The notes below the pieces were generated by a model. That model did no database searches. It saw only the letters and a list, made by a program, of their open reading frames with translations, and was not told the origin of the DNA. DNA of 33,052 nt from Nocardiopsis prasina DSM 43845 (GTDB lineage Bacteria; Actinomycetota; Actinomycetes; Streptosporangiales; Streptosporangiaceae): the NCBI RefSeq assembly GCF_000341265.1, contig NZ_ANAE01000137.1, positions 10,910-43,961 of the forward strand. The letters are read 5' to 3'. Every line of letters begins with the position of its first letter. Position 1 is the stretch's first letter. Positions 7,209 to 17,527 of this stretch are shown piece after piece. A program made the translations under genes and the position numbers.

Positions 7209-9219
7209 CGCTCTCCTCCAGAATCCCGTCGACGAGGCCGCGCTGCGTCGATCCGTAGTTGGTGTGCACCCAGACGCGGTCCAGGCTCAGGTGCGGGACC
7301 CAGGCCCCGCCGATCCGCAGCTCCAACACGCGCGCGGTACGGGCGTCGTTCTGGAGGCCCAGGCAGGTGTCGCACAGCGGGCGGCGCCCCGACACGACCT
7401 TGACCCTCCCGACCCGGTCCGCCCGGCCGTGCAGGGGGTTGGCCGAGCAGACCGGCCGCCGTCCGGCCCCGGGGTCACCGGAGATGCCCGCACGGGCGCG
7501 CCGGGCCAGGACCGTGACCCCGAGGAGGTCGAGGGCGTCCGTGGGGCGCCGGAGCACGACCAGGGCGGCGTCGGCGTCGCGCATGGCCGACGCGGGAACC
7601 TCGCCGTTCCCGGCCGCCTCCAGCTCCCGGACCATGGCGTGGGTCTCCGACAACGCGAGTCGGCGCAGCGCCCGCGCCCCCATCCGCGTTCGACCGCCGA
7701 CCGTGCCCCCGCGCACGGCGCGCACGGTGGCCACCAGGAGGAGCAACGCGCCGAAGACGAGCCCGGAGAGGAGGGGCCCGACCACGAGGAGGCAGGGCAG
7801 GAAGCCGTCACCGAGGAACCGTTCGGACCTCGGCCCGGGGTCCTCGTCGTAGGAGTGGGCGAAGAGGGGTTCGGTGTCGGGCTGACCGGGGTCGGTGGGC
7901 AGCGCGGTGAGGGCGGGCAGCGCGGCCTCGACGGCCTCGGCCGGGGTGTCGGCGACCACGTCCCGGACGGCCGAGCTCAGGGCGTAGGCGTCGATGCCCA
8001 GGCCCGAGGACCCGGCGGCGAGTTCGACCCTGCCCTCGAAGTCGGTGGTGGCGACCACGTACACGGACGGTCCCTCGGTGAGCGCGGCCAGCGAGTACGC
8101 CAGCACCTCGGGGTCCCCCTCCGACTCGTCGGACGGGCTCATGGACATCACCAGGGCGCGGACCGGGATCTCGGCGTCCTTCAACCGCTCGGCGGTGGCG
8201 GTCAGGCCGGTGCGGTCCATCGTGACCAGGGGCGCGACGTACAGCGGCGCGGACCCGGTCTCGGAGACCAGGCGTTCGACCCGCTCGGTGTTGGCGACGT
8301 ACGGCGGGACGGACTGGACGTCCGGAGTCTCCCAGGCGGTCTCCACCCCTCCCTTGGGCACGCTCATCATGTAGGCGTAGGGCCCGGCGACCGCGGCACC
8401 GGCCAGGGCCAGGGTGAGCACGGACACCACGGTCACCTCGTGGCGCCGCCGACGGCCGCGCACGGAGCGCCACCATACCCAGACCACACCCGTCCCGAGC
8501 AGGAACCCGGAGGAGAGCCCGGAGAGGGTGCCGAGGTTCTCGGCGCCGACCGAACGGGTCGGGTCGACGTCGTCGAGGAACTCCTCCCAGAAGACCGCCA
8601 GCGCGCCGGGTTCGGTCCGCCCCTCGTGACTGTCCACGGGCGCGGTGGCCTCGCCCCGCAGGCGTTCGACGAGGACGGCGGCGACCTCGTCGGGACCGGA
8701 GTCGTACTCCAGCCTGGGGTCGTCGCTCAGCGAGCGCAGGCTCTCCTCCGCCGGGAGGTCGTAGCCGCGTACCCGCACGTCCTGCGTGTAGGTCTCTGGC
8801 CGCAGGTGCACGTACACGCCGTCGCGGTCGAGCCGGTCCATCACCGCGGGCAGGACCGGACCGGTGCCCCAGTCCGACCCCTGTCCGGGGAAGGGGCTGG
8901 CGATCACGTGGTAGGGGACGTCGAGGGTGGAGAAGAGGGCGTGCAGCTCCCGCTCCAGTTCGGCCACGTCTCCGAGGCCCGCCAGGGAGTCGTCCACGAC
9001 GACGGCCGCGCCCTCGGGGCGCTCGGCGAGCTCGTCCGCGTAGTACTCGGCCGGGGTCCGGCTGTCCTCGTGGGCCTCGACCGTCTCGGGTGCTGGTTCG
9101 GCCAGGGCCGCGGGCGTCGTGGTGAGCACCGCCAGGAGCGACGCGGCGCACAGCACCAGGGCGCGTCGGAGCAGGTCCGCGCGCCATGAAAGGAGACCTG
9201 GTCCGGGGGGCGAGGGCAT
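7201..9219 (-). CDS. Large membrane protein with two TPM-like ectodomains and Cys/His cytoplasmic domain
   Basis: A 672-residue protein not recognised by family. A basic N-terminus and signal-like helix (to about residue 40, ending TPAALA) precede a first ectodomain (to about 205; VPYHVIASPFPGQGSDW), two membrane helices around a basic loop (FLLGTGVVWVWW, RGRRRR, then VTVVSVLTLALAGAAVAG), a second ectodomain (IPVRALVMSMSPSDESEGD), and a third membrane helix (LLVVGPLLSGLVFGALLLLV). The cytoplasmic end carries C591-x5-H597 (CSANPLHG) and C616-x2-C619, matching the next gene. The frame is open to 9291, but ATG 9219 lies exactly 7 nt from a TATGCT box, so a leaderless start is likely. First gene of the four-gene cluster and translationally linked to the next. 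Confidence 0.75.
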   Translation of the reverse strand: MPSPPGPGLLSWRADLLRRALVLCAASLLAVLTTTPAALAEPAPETVEAHEDSRTPAEYYADELAERPEGAAVVVDDSLAGLGDVAELERELHALFSTLDVPYHVIASPFPGQGSDWGTGPVLPAVMDRLDRDGVYVHLRPETYTQDVRVRGYDLPAEESLRSLSDDPRLEYDSGPDEVAAVLVERLRGEATAPVDSHEGRTEPGALAVFWEEFLDDVDPTRSVGAENLGTLSGLSSGFLLGTGVVWVWWRSVRGRRRRHEVTVVSVLTLALAGAAVAGPYAYMMSVPKGGVETAWETPDVQSVPPYVANTERVERLVSETGSAPLYVAPLVTMDRTGLTATAERLKDAEIPVRALVMSMSPSDESEGDPEVLAYSLAALTEGPSVYVVATTDFEGRVELAAGSSGLGIDAYALSSAVRDVVADTPAEAVEAALPALTALPTDPGQPDTEPLFAHSYDEDPGPRSERFLGDGFLPCLLVVGPLLSGLVFGALLLLVATVRAVRGGTVGGRTRMGARALRRLALSETHAMVRELEAAGNGEVPASAMRDADAALVVLRRPTDALDLLGVTVLARRARAGISGDPGAGRRPVCSANPLHGRADRVGRVKVVSGRRPLCDTCLGLQNDARTARVLELRIGGAWVPHLSLDRVWVHTNYGSTQRGLVDGILEESDA

Positions 9220-9225
9220 ACCCAG

Positions 9226-9231
9226 AGCATA
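9226..9231 (-). promoter_or_regulatory. Predicted -10 box of the membrane protein/kinase cluster
   Basis: On the minus strand TATGCT (TANNNT form) ends 7 nt before ATG 9219, which would make the mRNA leaderless. There is no Shine-Dalgarno sequence before that ATG. No clear -35 box is seen. It lies downstream of the acnA terminator hairpin, so the cluster probably has its own promoter. Confidence 0.5.
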
Positions 9232-9280
9232 TCCGGACCTTTCGGTCAGGCCGGAACGCGCGGGGGGCCACAACACGAGA

Positions 9281-9315
9281 AGGGCCGCCACCGTCGGTCG
9301 GACGGTGGCGGCCCT
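9281..9315 (-). terminator. Hairpin terminator behind acnA
   Basis: A perfect 15-bp inverted repeat (9281-9295 with 9301-9315, AGGGCCGCCACCGTC) with a 5-nt loop lies 55 nt after the acnA stop codon. There is no T run, as is common for terminators in GC-rich actinobacteria. Confidence 0.75.
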
Positions 9316-9369
9316 CGAAGCACCGCGTTCGCGCCTGTGGGCACGTGCGGCGGTCTCGAACGCCTCTCG

Positions 9370-12093
<2,724 letters not shown>

Positions 12094-12379
12094 GGTGTCT
12101 GCCTCCTGATCTCGCCACTTTGTCCCCAGCATCCTGCCCCATGGGGTGGATGCGGGACCTACTGAGGCCGCCCTAACCGGATCACCGGGGCACGGGGGTC
12201 GCGGATGAGCACCCCCATCGCCTCCATGATCCATCAGGGCCGCTTTGACCTGCGACGACGCCACATCGTCACCGGTCGCGGCCGACTGGCCGCGGACACT
12301 CACGGGCCCGGGACTCACTGCCGAAAAGCGGTCGACCTCACAGGCCCGAGCCGGGAGCGGGTGGGGGGAACCCCGCTGT
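12094..12379 (-). other. Long acnA leader without gene
   Basis: About 290 nt separate the acnA start from its predicted promoter at 12392-12420. The stretch stays open in the acnA frame to 12318 but has no protein-like sequence of its own (short, Gly/Pro/Arg-rich). A second, closer promoter cannot be excluded: TAGGTC on the minus strand near 12159-12164 is a weak -10 candidate. No known riboswitch was recognised. Confidence 0.4.
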
Positions 12380-12424
12380 TATCTTGATGTCAAGGTATCC
12401 AACTTGTATCTCGATATCAAGTTA
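12380..12424 (-). promoter_or_regulatory. Predicted acnA promoter covered by two palindromic operators
   Basis: Site A (12380-12397, TATCTTGATGTCAAGGTA) has 8-bp arms matching at 7 of 8 positions; site B (12407-12424, TATCTCGATATCAAGTTA) matches at 6 of 8. They share the pattern TA-N-C-T/C-TGA-NN-TCAAG-N-TA. Reading toward acnA, TTGATA (12420-12415) and TACCTT (12397-12392) form a -35/-10 pair with exactly 17 nt between. Site B covers the -35 and site A the -10, the layout of a repressor site. The palindrome size is typical of MarR-family proteins; TamR of Streptomyces, a MarR regulator, is known to control aconitase, so a TamR-like protein is a fair guess, not shown here. Confidence 0.6.
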
Positions 12425-12471
12425 TCGGGTGGGGCGCATCCCCCTCGGACACCCCCCGTGCCCGGTCCCGT

Positions 12472-13407
12472 TCAGTCCAGCTGCGGTGCCACCGCCGAGG
12501 CGACCAGCTCCAGGTGGTCGAGGTCGGACAGGTCCAGGACCTGCAGGTACATTCTCTCCGCACCGGCGGCCGCGAACCGGCCGATCCGCTCCACGATCTC
12601 GTCGGGAGTACCGGCGAGACCGTTCTGGCGCAGCTCCGACACGTCGCGGCCGATCCGGGCGGCCCGCTTGGACACCTCCGCCTCGTCACGCCCCGCACAC
12701 AGCACCTGCGCCGCCGAGTACACCATCGGCACCGTGCGACCGGACGCCCGGACAGCGTCAGCGGTGCGCCCGAAGGCCGCCTCGGTGTCCTCCAGCGAGC
12801 AGAACGGAACGTTGTACTCGTCGGCGAACTTGGCCGCCAGTCTCGGCGTGCGCTTGGGGCCCGTCCCTCCGATCAGCACCGGCGGGTGCGGACCCTGCTG
12901 CGGCTTGGGCAGGGCCGGTCCCTGCGCCAGCCGGAAGTGCCTGCCCTCGTACCGGAAGGTGTCCCCCACCGGGGTGGACCACAACCCCGTGATGATGTCG
13001 AGCTGTTCCTCGTAGCGGTCGAACCGCTCCCGCGCGGAGTCGGGGAAGGGGATCCCGTAGACCGCGTGCTCCTCCTCGAACCAGCCCGCGCCGAAACCGA
13101 ACTCGACCCGGCCGCCGCTCATGCGGTCGACCTGCGCGACGGAGATGGCCAGCGGGCCGGGGTGGCGGAAGGTCGCCGCCGTCATCAGGGTGCCCAGACG
13201 GATCCGGGAGGTCTCCCTGGCCAGACCGGCCAGGGTGATCCACGCGTCAGTCGGACCGGGGAGCCCGCTGACGTGGTCGCCCATCGACAGATAGTGATCA
13301 GACCGGAACAGGGCGTCAAACCCGAGGTCCTCAACGGCTCGGGCGACGGCGAGCTGGTCCTCGTAGGTGGCCCCCTGCTGGGGTTCAAGGAAGATCCTCA
13401 GGCGCAT
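12472..13407 (-). CDS. LLM class F420-dependent oxidoreductase
   Basis: A 311-residue luciferase-like monooxygenase-fold (TIM barrel) protein. The start MRLRIFLEPQQGATYEDQ, the block LGFDALFRSDHYL, the RIRLGTLMTAATFRHPGPLA strand and GRVEFGFGAGWFEEEH are typical of the actinobacterial F420-using group (TIGR03560-like). Such enzymes use reduced F420 or FMN to reduce or oxidise small molecules in the cytoplasm; the substrate is not predictable. ATG 13407 is chosen because it fits the family N-terminus; ATG 13416, which is nearer to a GGGAG, is possible and adds three residues. The gene ends 48 nt before the acnA operator region, so read-through into acnA cannot be excluded, as no clear hairpin is seen between them. 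Confidence 0.88.
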   Translation of the reverse strand: MRLRIFLEPQQGATYEDQLAVARAVEDLGFDALFRSDHYLSMGDHVSGLPGPTDAWITLAGLARETSRIRLGTLMTAATFRHPGPLAISVAQVDRMSGGRVEFGFGAGWFEEEHAVYGIPFPDSARERFDRYEEQLDIITGLWSTPVGDTFRYEGRHFRLAQGPALPKPQQGPHPPVLIGGTGPKRTPRLAAKFADEYNVPFCSLEDTEAAFGRTADAVRASGRTVPMVYSAAQVLCAGRDEAEVSKRAARIGRDVSELRQNGLAGTPDEIVERIGRFAAAGAERMYLQVLDLSDLDHLELVASAVAPQLD

Positions 13408-13544
13408 ACGCCCCATTTTCTCCCACCGCACCGACCGTTCGGAAACCGCCGCGCGGGTACTGTGGAAAAGCCGAGGTCAGCGCCGACGGATCCCGGCCGC
13501 CCCCGCCTGAACCGTTCCGTCCCCGACCCGCGATAGCCCTCCAC
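13408..13544. promoter_or_regulatory. Divergent promoter region of LLM oxidoreductase and sigma operon
   Basis: This gap should hold promoters for both genes. On the plus strand TGAACC (13508-13513) and GATAGC (13532-13537) are 18 nt apart, and the second lies 7 nt before the GTG at 13545; a GGAAAC at 13441-13446, as in ECF-type -35 elements, has no partner at the right distance. The sigma operon may control itself, but the promoter cannot be fixed by eye. Confidence 0.3.
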
Positions 13545-14135
13545 GTGAAGCTTCTCCGCCGCGCACGACGACGCGCACCCGCCTACGGACCCGACAGCGC
13601 CGATCCCGTGCTGCTGTCCGCCGTCGCAGCCGGGGAGACCGAAGCCCTGGAGATCCTGCACCGAAGACACGCTCCCTGGCTGCGGGCCCGGCTGCGCTAC
13701 CGCTGCTCCGACAACGACCAGCTCGACGCCGCCCTCCAGGAGACCTTCCTGGCGGTGTGGCGCAACGCCGGCTCCTTCACCCCCCGCCCGGGGGACAGCG
13801 ACGCCGGGGCCTGGCTGTGGACCATCGCGATCCGCCAGCTCATCTCCCAGCTGCGCAAACGCGCCAACCGTTGGATCGCCGAGAGCGAACCCGAACCGTA
13901 CGAGACGATCGGCGACGCGTCCGCCGAGGACACCGTGCTGCTCAACATCGAGCACGGCCCCCTGGGCGCCGCCCTGCACGAGCTCTCCCCCGAACTGCGC
14001 TCGGCGATCCAGGCCACCGTGCTCGACGGCCTGACCGTGCGGGAGGCGGCGGAGATCCTCCAGATACCCGAGGGAACCGTGAAGACACGGGTCATGCGCG
14101 CCAAGGCGCGGCTACGGGAGGCACTGACCACATGA
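13545..14135 (+). CDS. ECF-type RNA polymerase sigma factor
   Basis: A 196-residue sigma-70 family protein with only regions 2 and 4. Region 2 is at about residues 35-110 (ALEILHRRHAPWLRARLRY, then ALQETFLAVWRNAGSF and WLWTIAIRQLISQLRKR); region 4 is at about 145-195 (LSPELRSAIQATVL, then GLTVREAAEILQIPEGTVK, a helix-turn-helix, and TRVMRAKARLREAL). It directs RNA polymerase to a small set of promoters, likely including its own operon. Start GTG 13545; no ribosome site is evident, so the message could be leaderless. Its TGA overlaps the ATG of the anti-sigma gene (ATGA), the classic layout of a sigma/anti-sigma pair. Confidence 0.93.
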   Translation: MKLLRRARRRAPAYGPDSADPVLLSAVAAGETEALEILHRRHAPWLRARLRYRCSDNDQLDAALQETFLAVWRNAGSFTPRPGDSDAGAWLWTIAIRQLISQLRKRANRWIAESEPEPYETIGDASAEDTVLLNIEHGPLGAALHELSPELRSAIQATVLDGLTVREAAEILQIPEGTVKTRVMRAKARLREALTT

Positions 14136-14932
14136 GCTGGCACCTGACCCACGACCAACTCCACCGGTACGCGGCGCACACCGCCGACGACGTCACCGCG
14201 ATGTCCGCCGAGGCCCACCTGACGCACTGCGCCCACTGCCGTTCCCTCCTGCCCGCCGACGAGGACTGGCTGGACCGCAGCTGGGCCGACCTGCGCGACG
14301 TCGTTGACCAGCCCCGGCGCGGCGCGGTCGAACGCCTGCTCTCCGCGATCGGCCTGCGCGAGAACACCGCCAAACTCCTGGCCGCCACCCCGCAGCTCTA
14401 CCGGGCCTGGCTGGGCGCCACCGTGCTCGTACTGACCATGGCGTTGGCCGTCGCGCACGAGGTGCCGCGCGGCTCCCTGCTGTTCTCCATCACCGCGCCG
14501 GTCGTGCCCCTGATCGGGGTGGCCCTCGCCTACGGGCGGGGGGTGGACCCGGCCCACAGCCTCACGTCCGTCACACCCCTGGCGGGGTACCGGCTCCTCT
14601 TCCTGCGCACGGCGGCGGTCCTGGTACCCGCCCTGGTGCTGTGCACCACGGCGGCGCTCCTGATGCCCTCGGTCTCCACGCTGTCAGAGGCGGTCTTCTG
14701 GCTGCTGCCCGCGCTGGCCATGGTGGCCGGGTGTCTGGCGCTGAGCCGGTGGATGGCGCTGAGCCTGGCCGGAGGGGGCGTCGGTGCCGCGTGGCTGCTC
14801 GCCCTGGTCCTGCTCGGGGCAACCGACGGCCTCGACCCGCTGCTGCTGTTCACACCGACCGCGCAGGCCAGCTGGGCGACGGCGCTCGCCCTGTTGGCCG
14901 GGGTCGTCCTGCTCCGGGTGAGGGCCGCGTGA
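14132..14932 (+). CDS. Zinc-binding anti-sigma factor with six membrane helices
   Basis: A 266-residue membrane protein. Its N-terminal cytoplasmic part carries the H29-x3-C33-x2-C36 motif (HLTHCAHC) of zinc anti-sigma domains, preceded by HLTHDQLHRYAAH. The remainder forms about six hydrophobic helices (first at about residues 90-110: AWLGATVLVLTMALAVAH; last WATALALLAGVVLLRV). Most ECF anti-sigma factors have one membrane helix, so this multi-span form is less usual and could sense the membrane or contact the transporter encoded next. It should hold the sigma factor inactive until a signal arrives. The start overlaps the sigma stop by 4 nt and its stop overlaps the next start by 4 nt. Confidence 0.88.
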   Translation: MSWHLTHDQLHRYAAHTADDVTAMSAEAHLTHCAHCRSLLPADEDWLDRSWADLRDVVDQPRRGAVERLLSAIGLRENTAKLLAATPQLYRAWLGATVLVLTMALAVAHEVPRGSLLFSITAPVVPLIGVALAYGRGVDPAHSLTSVTPLAGYRLLFLRTAAVLVPALVLCTTAALLMPSVSTLSEAVFWLLPALAMVAGCLALSRWMALSLAGGGVGAAWLLALVLLGATDGLDPLLLFTPTAQASWATALALLAGVVLLRVRAA

Positions 14933-15834
14933 CCACCGGCACCACGGGCGAGGGGGTCTGGACAGCGAACCGGGTCAGCGTGAGCGGGCTGGTCCGCAGT
15001 TACGGCACACGCCGGGCCCTCGACGGGATCGACCTGGAACTGGGGCCGGGGGTGACCGGTCTGCTCGGGCGCAACGGCGCGGGCAAGACCACGCTGATGC
15101 GCTGCCTGGCCACCGACCTGGAGGCCAGCGGCGGCCGGATGCGGGTGCTGGGACGCGACCCGGAACGGTCCGCGGACCGCACCGAGATCCGCCGCCGGAT
15201 GGGTTACCTGCCGCAGTTCCCCTCGTTCTACCCGCACTTCACCGTGTTCGGACTGCTGGACTACGTGGCGGTGCTCAAGGAGCTGGGCGGGCGCCGGGAA
15301 CGCCACGACGAGGTCCGCCGCGCCATGCGCAGGGTGGACCTGTACGACCGCAGGCACAGCCGGGTGCGCCGTCTGTCCGGCGGTATGCGCCAGCGCCTGG
15401 GGCTGGCGGCGGCGCTGCTCGGCGACCCCGAGCTCCTCCTGCTCGACGAGCCCACGATCGGCCTGGACCCCGAACAGCGCATCCGGTTCCGCGACCTCGT
15501 CTCCGAACTCGCGGTGCGCAGCACGGTGGTGCTGTCCACGCACCAGATCGAGGACGTGGCCGCGCTGTGCCGTCGGGTGCTGTGCCTGGACCAGGGCCGG
15601 GTGATCTTCGACGGCACACCCGGGGAGCTGGTGGCCCGGGCGCGCGGCCGGGTGTGGGAGCAGGGTTCGCGCCCCGAGGAGGGCGTGACCTCCTGGCGGC
15701 TGGCGGACGGCCGCTACCGGGTGCTCGTGCCCGAGGGCGTCGAGAACCCGGACTCGGCGGCGCGCGTCCCGGTGGAGCCGTCGCTGGAGGACGCCTACCT
15801 TCTGCTCACCGGGGCACGGAGCGGTACCCGGTGA
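14929..15834 (+). CDS. ABC transporter ATP-binding protein
   Basis: A 301-residue ATPase with Walker A at residues 47-55 (GRNGAGKTT), Q-loop (MGYLPQFPSF), signature LSGGMRQRLG, Walker B LLLLDEPTIGLD and the switch histidine (VLSTHQIEDV). The C-terminal 70 residues form the accessory tail often seen in ATPases of antibiotic or peptide efflux and of membrane-remodelling transporters. It energises the permease encoded next. The GTG at 14929 overlaps the anti-sigma stop codon (GTGA), and its own stop overlaps the permease start, so all four proteins are probably made in linked amounts. Confidence 0.95.
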   Translation: MTTGTTGEGVWTANRVSVSGLVRSYGTRRALDGIDLELGPGVTGLLGRNGAGKTTLMRCLATDLEASGGRMRVLGRDPERSADRTEIRRRMGYLPQFPSFYPHFTVFGLLDYVAVLKELGGRRERHDEVRRAMRRVDLYDRRHSRVRRLSGGMRQRLGLAAALLGDPELLLLDEPTIGLDPEQRIRFRDLVSELAVRSTVVLSTHQIEDVAALCRRVLCLDQGRVIFDGTPGELVARARGRVWEQGSRPEEGVTSWRLADGRYRVLVPEGVENPDSAARVPVEPSLEDAYLLLTGARSGTR

Positions 15835-17366
15835 GCGGCGTCCCGACGTTCTGGGCGCTGACCCGGTTCAACCTGCGCCACCTGCTGGTGAGCCCGGTGT
15901 TCCTGGTCGTGGTGCCCGTGGCCCTGGTCGGGCTCGTGTACTCGGCGTACCGGCCTCCGATGCCGACCTGGTCCGACCTGATCGACCAGGTCAGGCTCCA
16001 GGCGCTGGGGCTGGCCGCGGTGATGTTCGCTGTCACGACCTTCCCGGCGATCCGGGAGGTGCGCCATTCGGAGGGGTTCGCGCTGCCGTTGTCGGCGCGC
16101 GCCCGCCTGTTGTCCCTCTCGCTGGCGTCCGTGCTGGTCACATCGGTGTGCGTGGGTGTACTGGTCCTCTCCCACCTGGTGGCCAACTCACAGCCGACCG
16201 CCGGGACGGCCAGCCCGCCCGCGGTCCTGGCCCTGTTCGTGCTGGCCTGGTGCGGGCCGCTGGGGGCGGTGGCCAGTGCCGTCTGGACCCGTTCGTACAC
16301 CCCGCTGGTGGTGTTGCTGCTGCTCGTCCCCGCGTACCTGCTGTACACGGTGACGTCCATGGGGACCAGGGCCGACGAGATCCTGCGGCGGCTGAACGGC
16401 GTGGCCCGGTGGGTGCTGGATCCCCTGCCCGTCGCCGAACCCGCCGTGACCGAACTCGGTGTGCTGTCCCTGCTGCACATCTCGTTCATGGCCGCCTTCC
16501 TGCTGGTGTTCGCGTTCGCGCGGCGGGAGGGCTCGTGGTTCCTTCGGCCGGTCACTCTGGGGGCGGCGGCGCTCCTGCTCGCGGGGGTGGCCTTCGTCAA
16601 CGTGTACGCGCAGCGGACCTACTCCTACGAGACACCCTTCACCGACCAGGACCTGTACGGCGCCGAGGCCGACCCGTGCCGGGTCCGGGAGGGCGTGACC
16701 TACTGTCCCCTCCCCGGCTACGAGTCCTGGATCGACTACTGGCACGCCGCGCTCTCTCCCACAGTGGCGCGGATACCCGATCGCGCCCGGGACCGCCTGC
16801 CAGTGGTGTGGCAGGGCACCCAGCACCTGCGCCGGGACGTCCGCGAGTTCCAGACCGGCGGACTGGTCTTCCCGCGTTCCGCCCAGCCGTTCCCGCCGCC
16901 GGGGACGGTCATCGTGTTCGACGAATGGGACCCCGAGGACCCCTACTACCGCGACGCCCTGGCCACCGAGGTCACCATGAACGTCCTCGGCCTCCCCCGG
17001 TACTGGGACCACTCGTGCTCGGGCGCGGGACAGGCCAGGATCGTCCTGGGAGCCTGGATGGTGTCGGCGGACGAACGGCTCGGCACCGAGGCAGCGGAGG
17101 AGTTCCTCTCCTCCTACGACCCCTCCGAACTCGACCTGAGCCTGACGCACGCGATCCTCGGCCTCCCCCAGCAGTCCGTCTCCCAGGTGGTGGAGGAGCA
17201 CTGGGAGTCCCTGCTGTCCGCCGACACCACCACAGAGGAGCTGGCGGAGCTCCTGGAGCTCTCGGTGGCCGACGACGCCGTCCCCGACCCGGCCTGGGCG
17301 CCGAACCGGTGGAGCGGCCTCCCCTCCCCGTACGGCTCCGACCAGCGCGATCCCGCCTGCCGCTGA
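15831..17366 (+). CDS. ABC transporter permease with large C-terminal domain
   Basis: A 511-residue membrane protein. The first 280 residues carry about six helices in ABC-2-like order (VFLVVVPVALVGLVYSAY, LGLAAVMFAVTTFPA, LASVLVTSVCVGVLVLSHLV, VLALFVLAWCGPLGAVASAV, VVLLLLVPAYLL, ISFMAAFLLVFAFA), with a further helix (LGAAALLLAGVAFVNVYA) at about 240-260. The remaining 240 residues are soluble, with Cys residues (CRVREGVTYC, HSCSG), and I do not recognise the fold; after an N-terminus inside and an odd helix count it may lie outside the cell. The GTG start overlaps the ATPase stop (GTGA). Substrate unknown. No strong terminator follows; a 6-bp hairpin is at 17386-17400. Confidence 0.8.
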   Translation: MSGVPTFWALTRFNLRHLLVSPVFLVVVPVALVGLVYSAYRPPMPTWSDLIDQVRLQALGLAAVMFAVTTFPAIREVRHSEGFALPLSARARLLSLSLASVLVTSVCVGVLVLSHLVANSQPTAGTASPPAVLALFVLAWCGPLGAVASAVWTRSYTPLVVLLLLVPAYLLYTVTSMGTRADEILRRLNGVARWVLDPLPVAEPAVTELGVLSLLHISFMAAFLLVFAFARREGSWFLRPVTLGAAALLLAGVAFVNVYAQRTYSYETPFTDQDLYGAEADPCRVREGVTYCPLPGYESWIDYWHAALSPTVARIPDRARDRLPVVWQGTQHLRRDVREFQTGGLVFPRSAQPFPPPGTVIVFDEWDPEDPYYRDALATEVTMNVLGLPRYWDHSCSGAGQARIVLGAWMVSADERLGTEAAEEFLSSYDPSELDLSLTHAILGLPQQSVSQVVEEHWESLLSADTTTEELAELLELSVADDAVPDPAWAPNRWSGLPSPYGSDQRDPACR

Positions 17367-17470
17367 CTTCCCGCGGACTCCTACTCACGCACCATGCGTG
17401 TCCGCCCCCGCGGCCGGTCGCCGACCTCGGGCAAGGGAACCCCGACGTGTCCGGTCGGCCCGCTCCACGC

Positions 17471-17476
17471 TACGGT
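17471..17476 (+). promoter_or_regulatory. Predicted -10 box in front of the leader peptide
   Basis: TACGGT (TANNNT form) ends 7 nt before the GTG of the leader peptide at 17483, which would place the transcription start at that GTG. No good -35 is seen. Confidence 0.45.
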
Positions 17477-17482
17477 GGGGGC

Positions 17483-17527
17483 GTGAACTACTACTGGCAC
17501 AAGGTCCTTCCGCCGCTGTGCGCCTGA
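17483..17527 (+). CDS. Leader peptide MNYYWHKVLPPLCA
   Basis: A 14-codon reading frame, below normal gene-caller limits, starting with GTG exactly where a -10 box predicts the 5' end of the message. It has an aromatic run Tyr-Tyr-Trp-His at codons 3-6 and ends Cys-Ala-stop. The last codons form one arm of an 8-bp RNA stem, and the other arm of that stem can alternatively pair with a segment further on (see the attenuator entry). This is the plan of amino-acid or drug-sensing attenuators, where the position of the ribosome on the leader picks the RNA fold. The next gene is an EamA transporter, and some proteins of that superfamily (YddG) export aromatic amino acids, which would fit the Tyr/Trp codons. 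The peptide is predicted only. Confidence 0.55.
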   Translation: MNYYWHKVLPPLCA

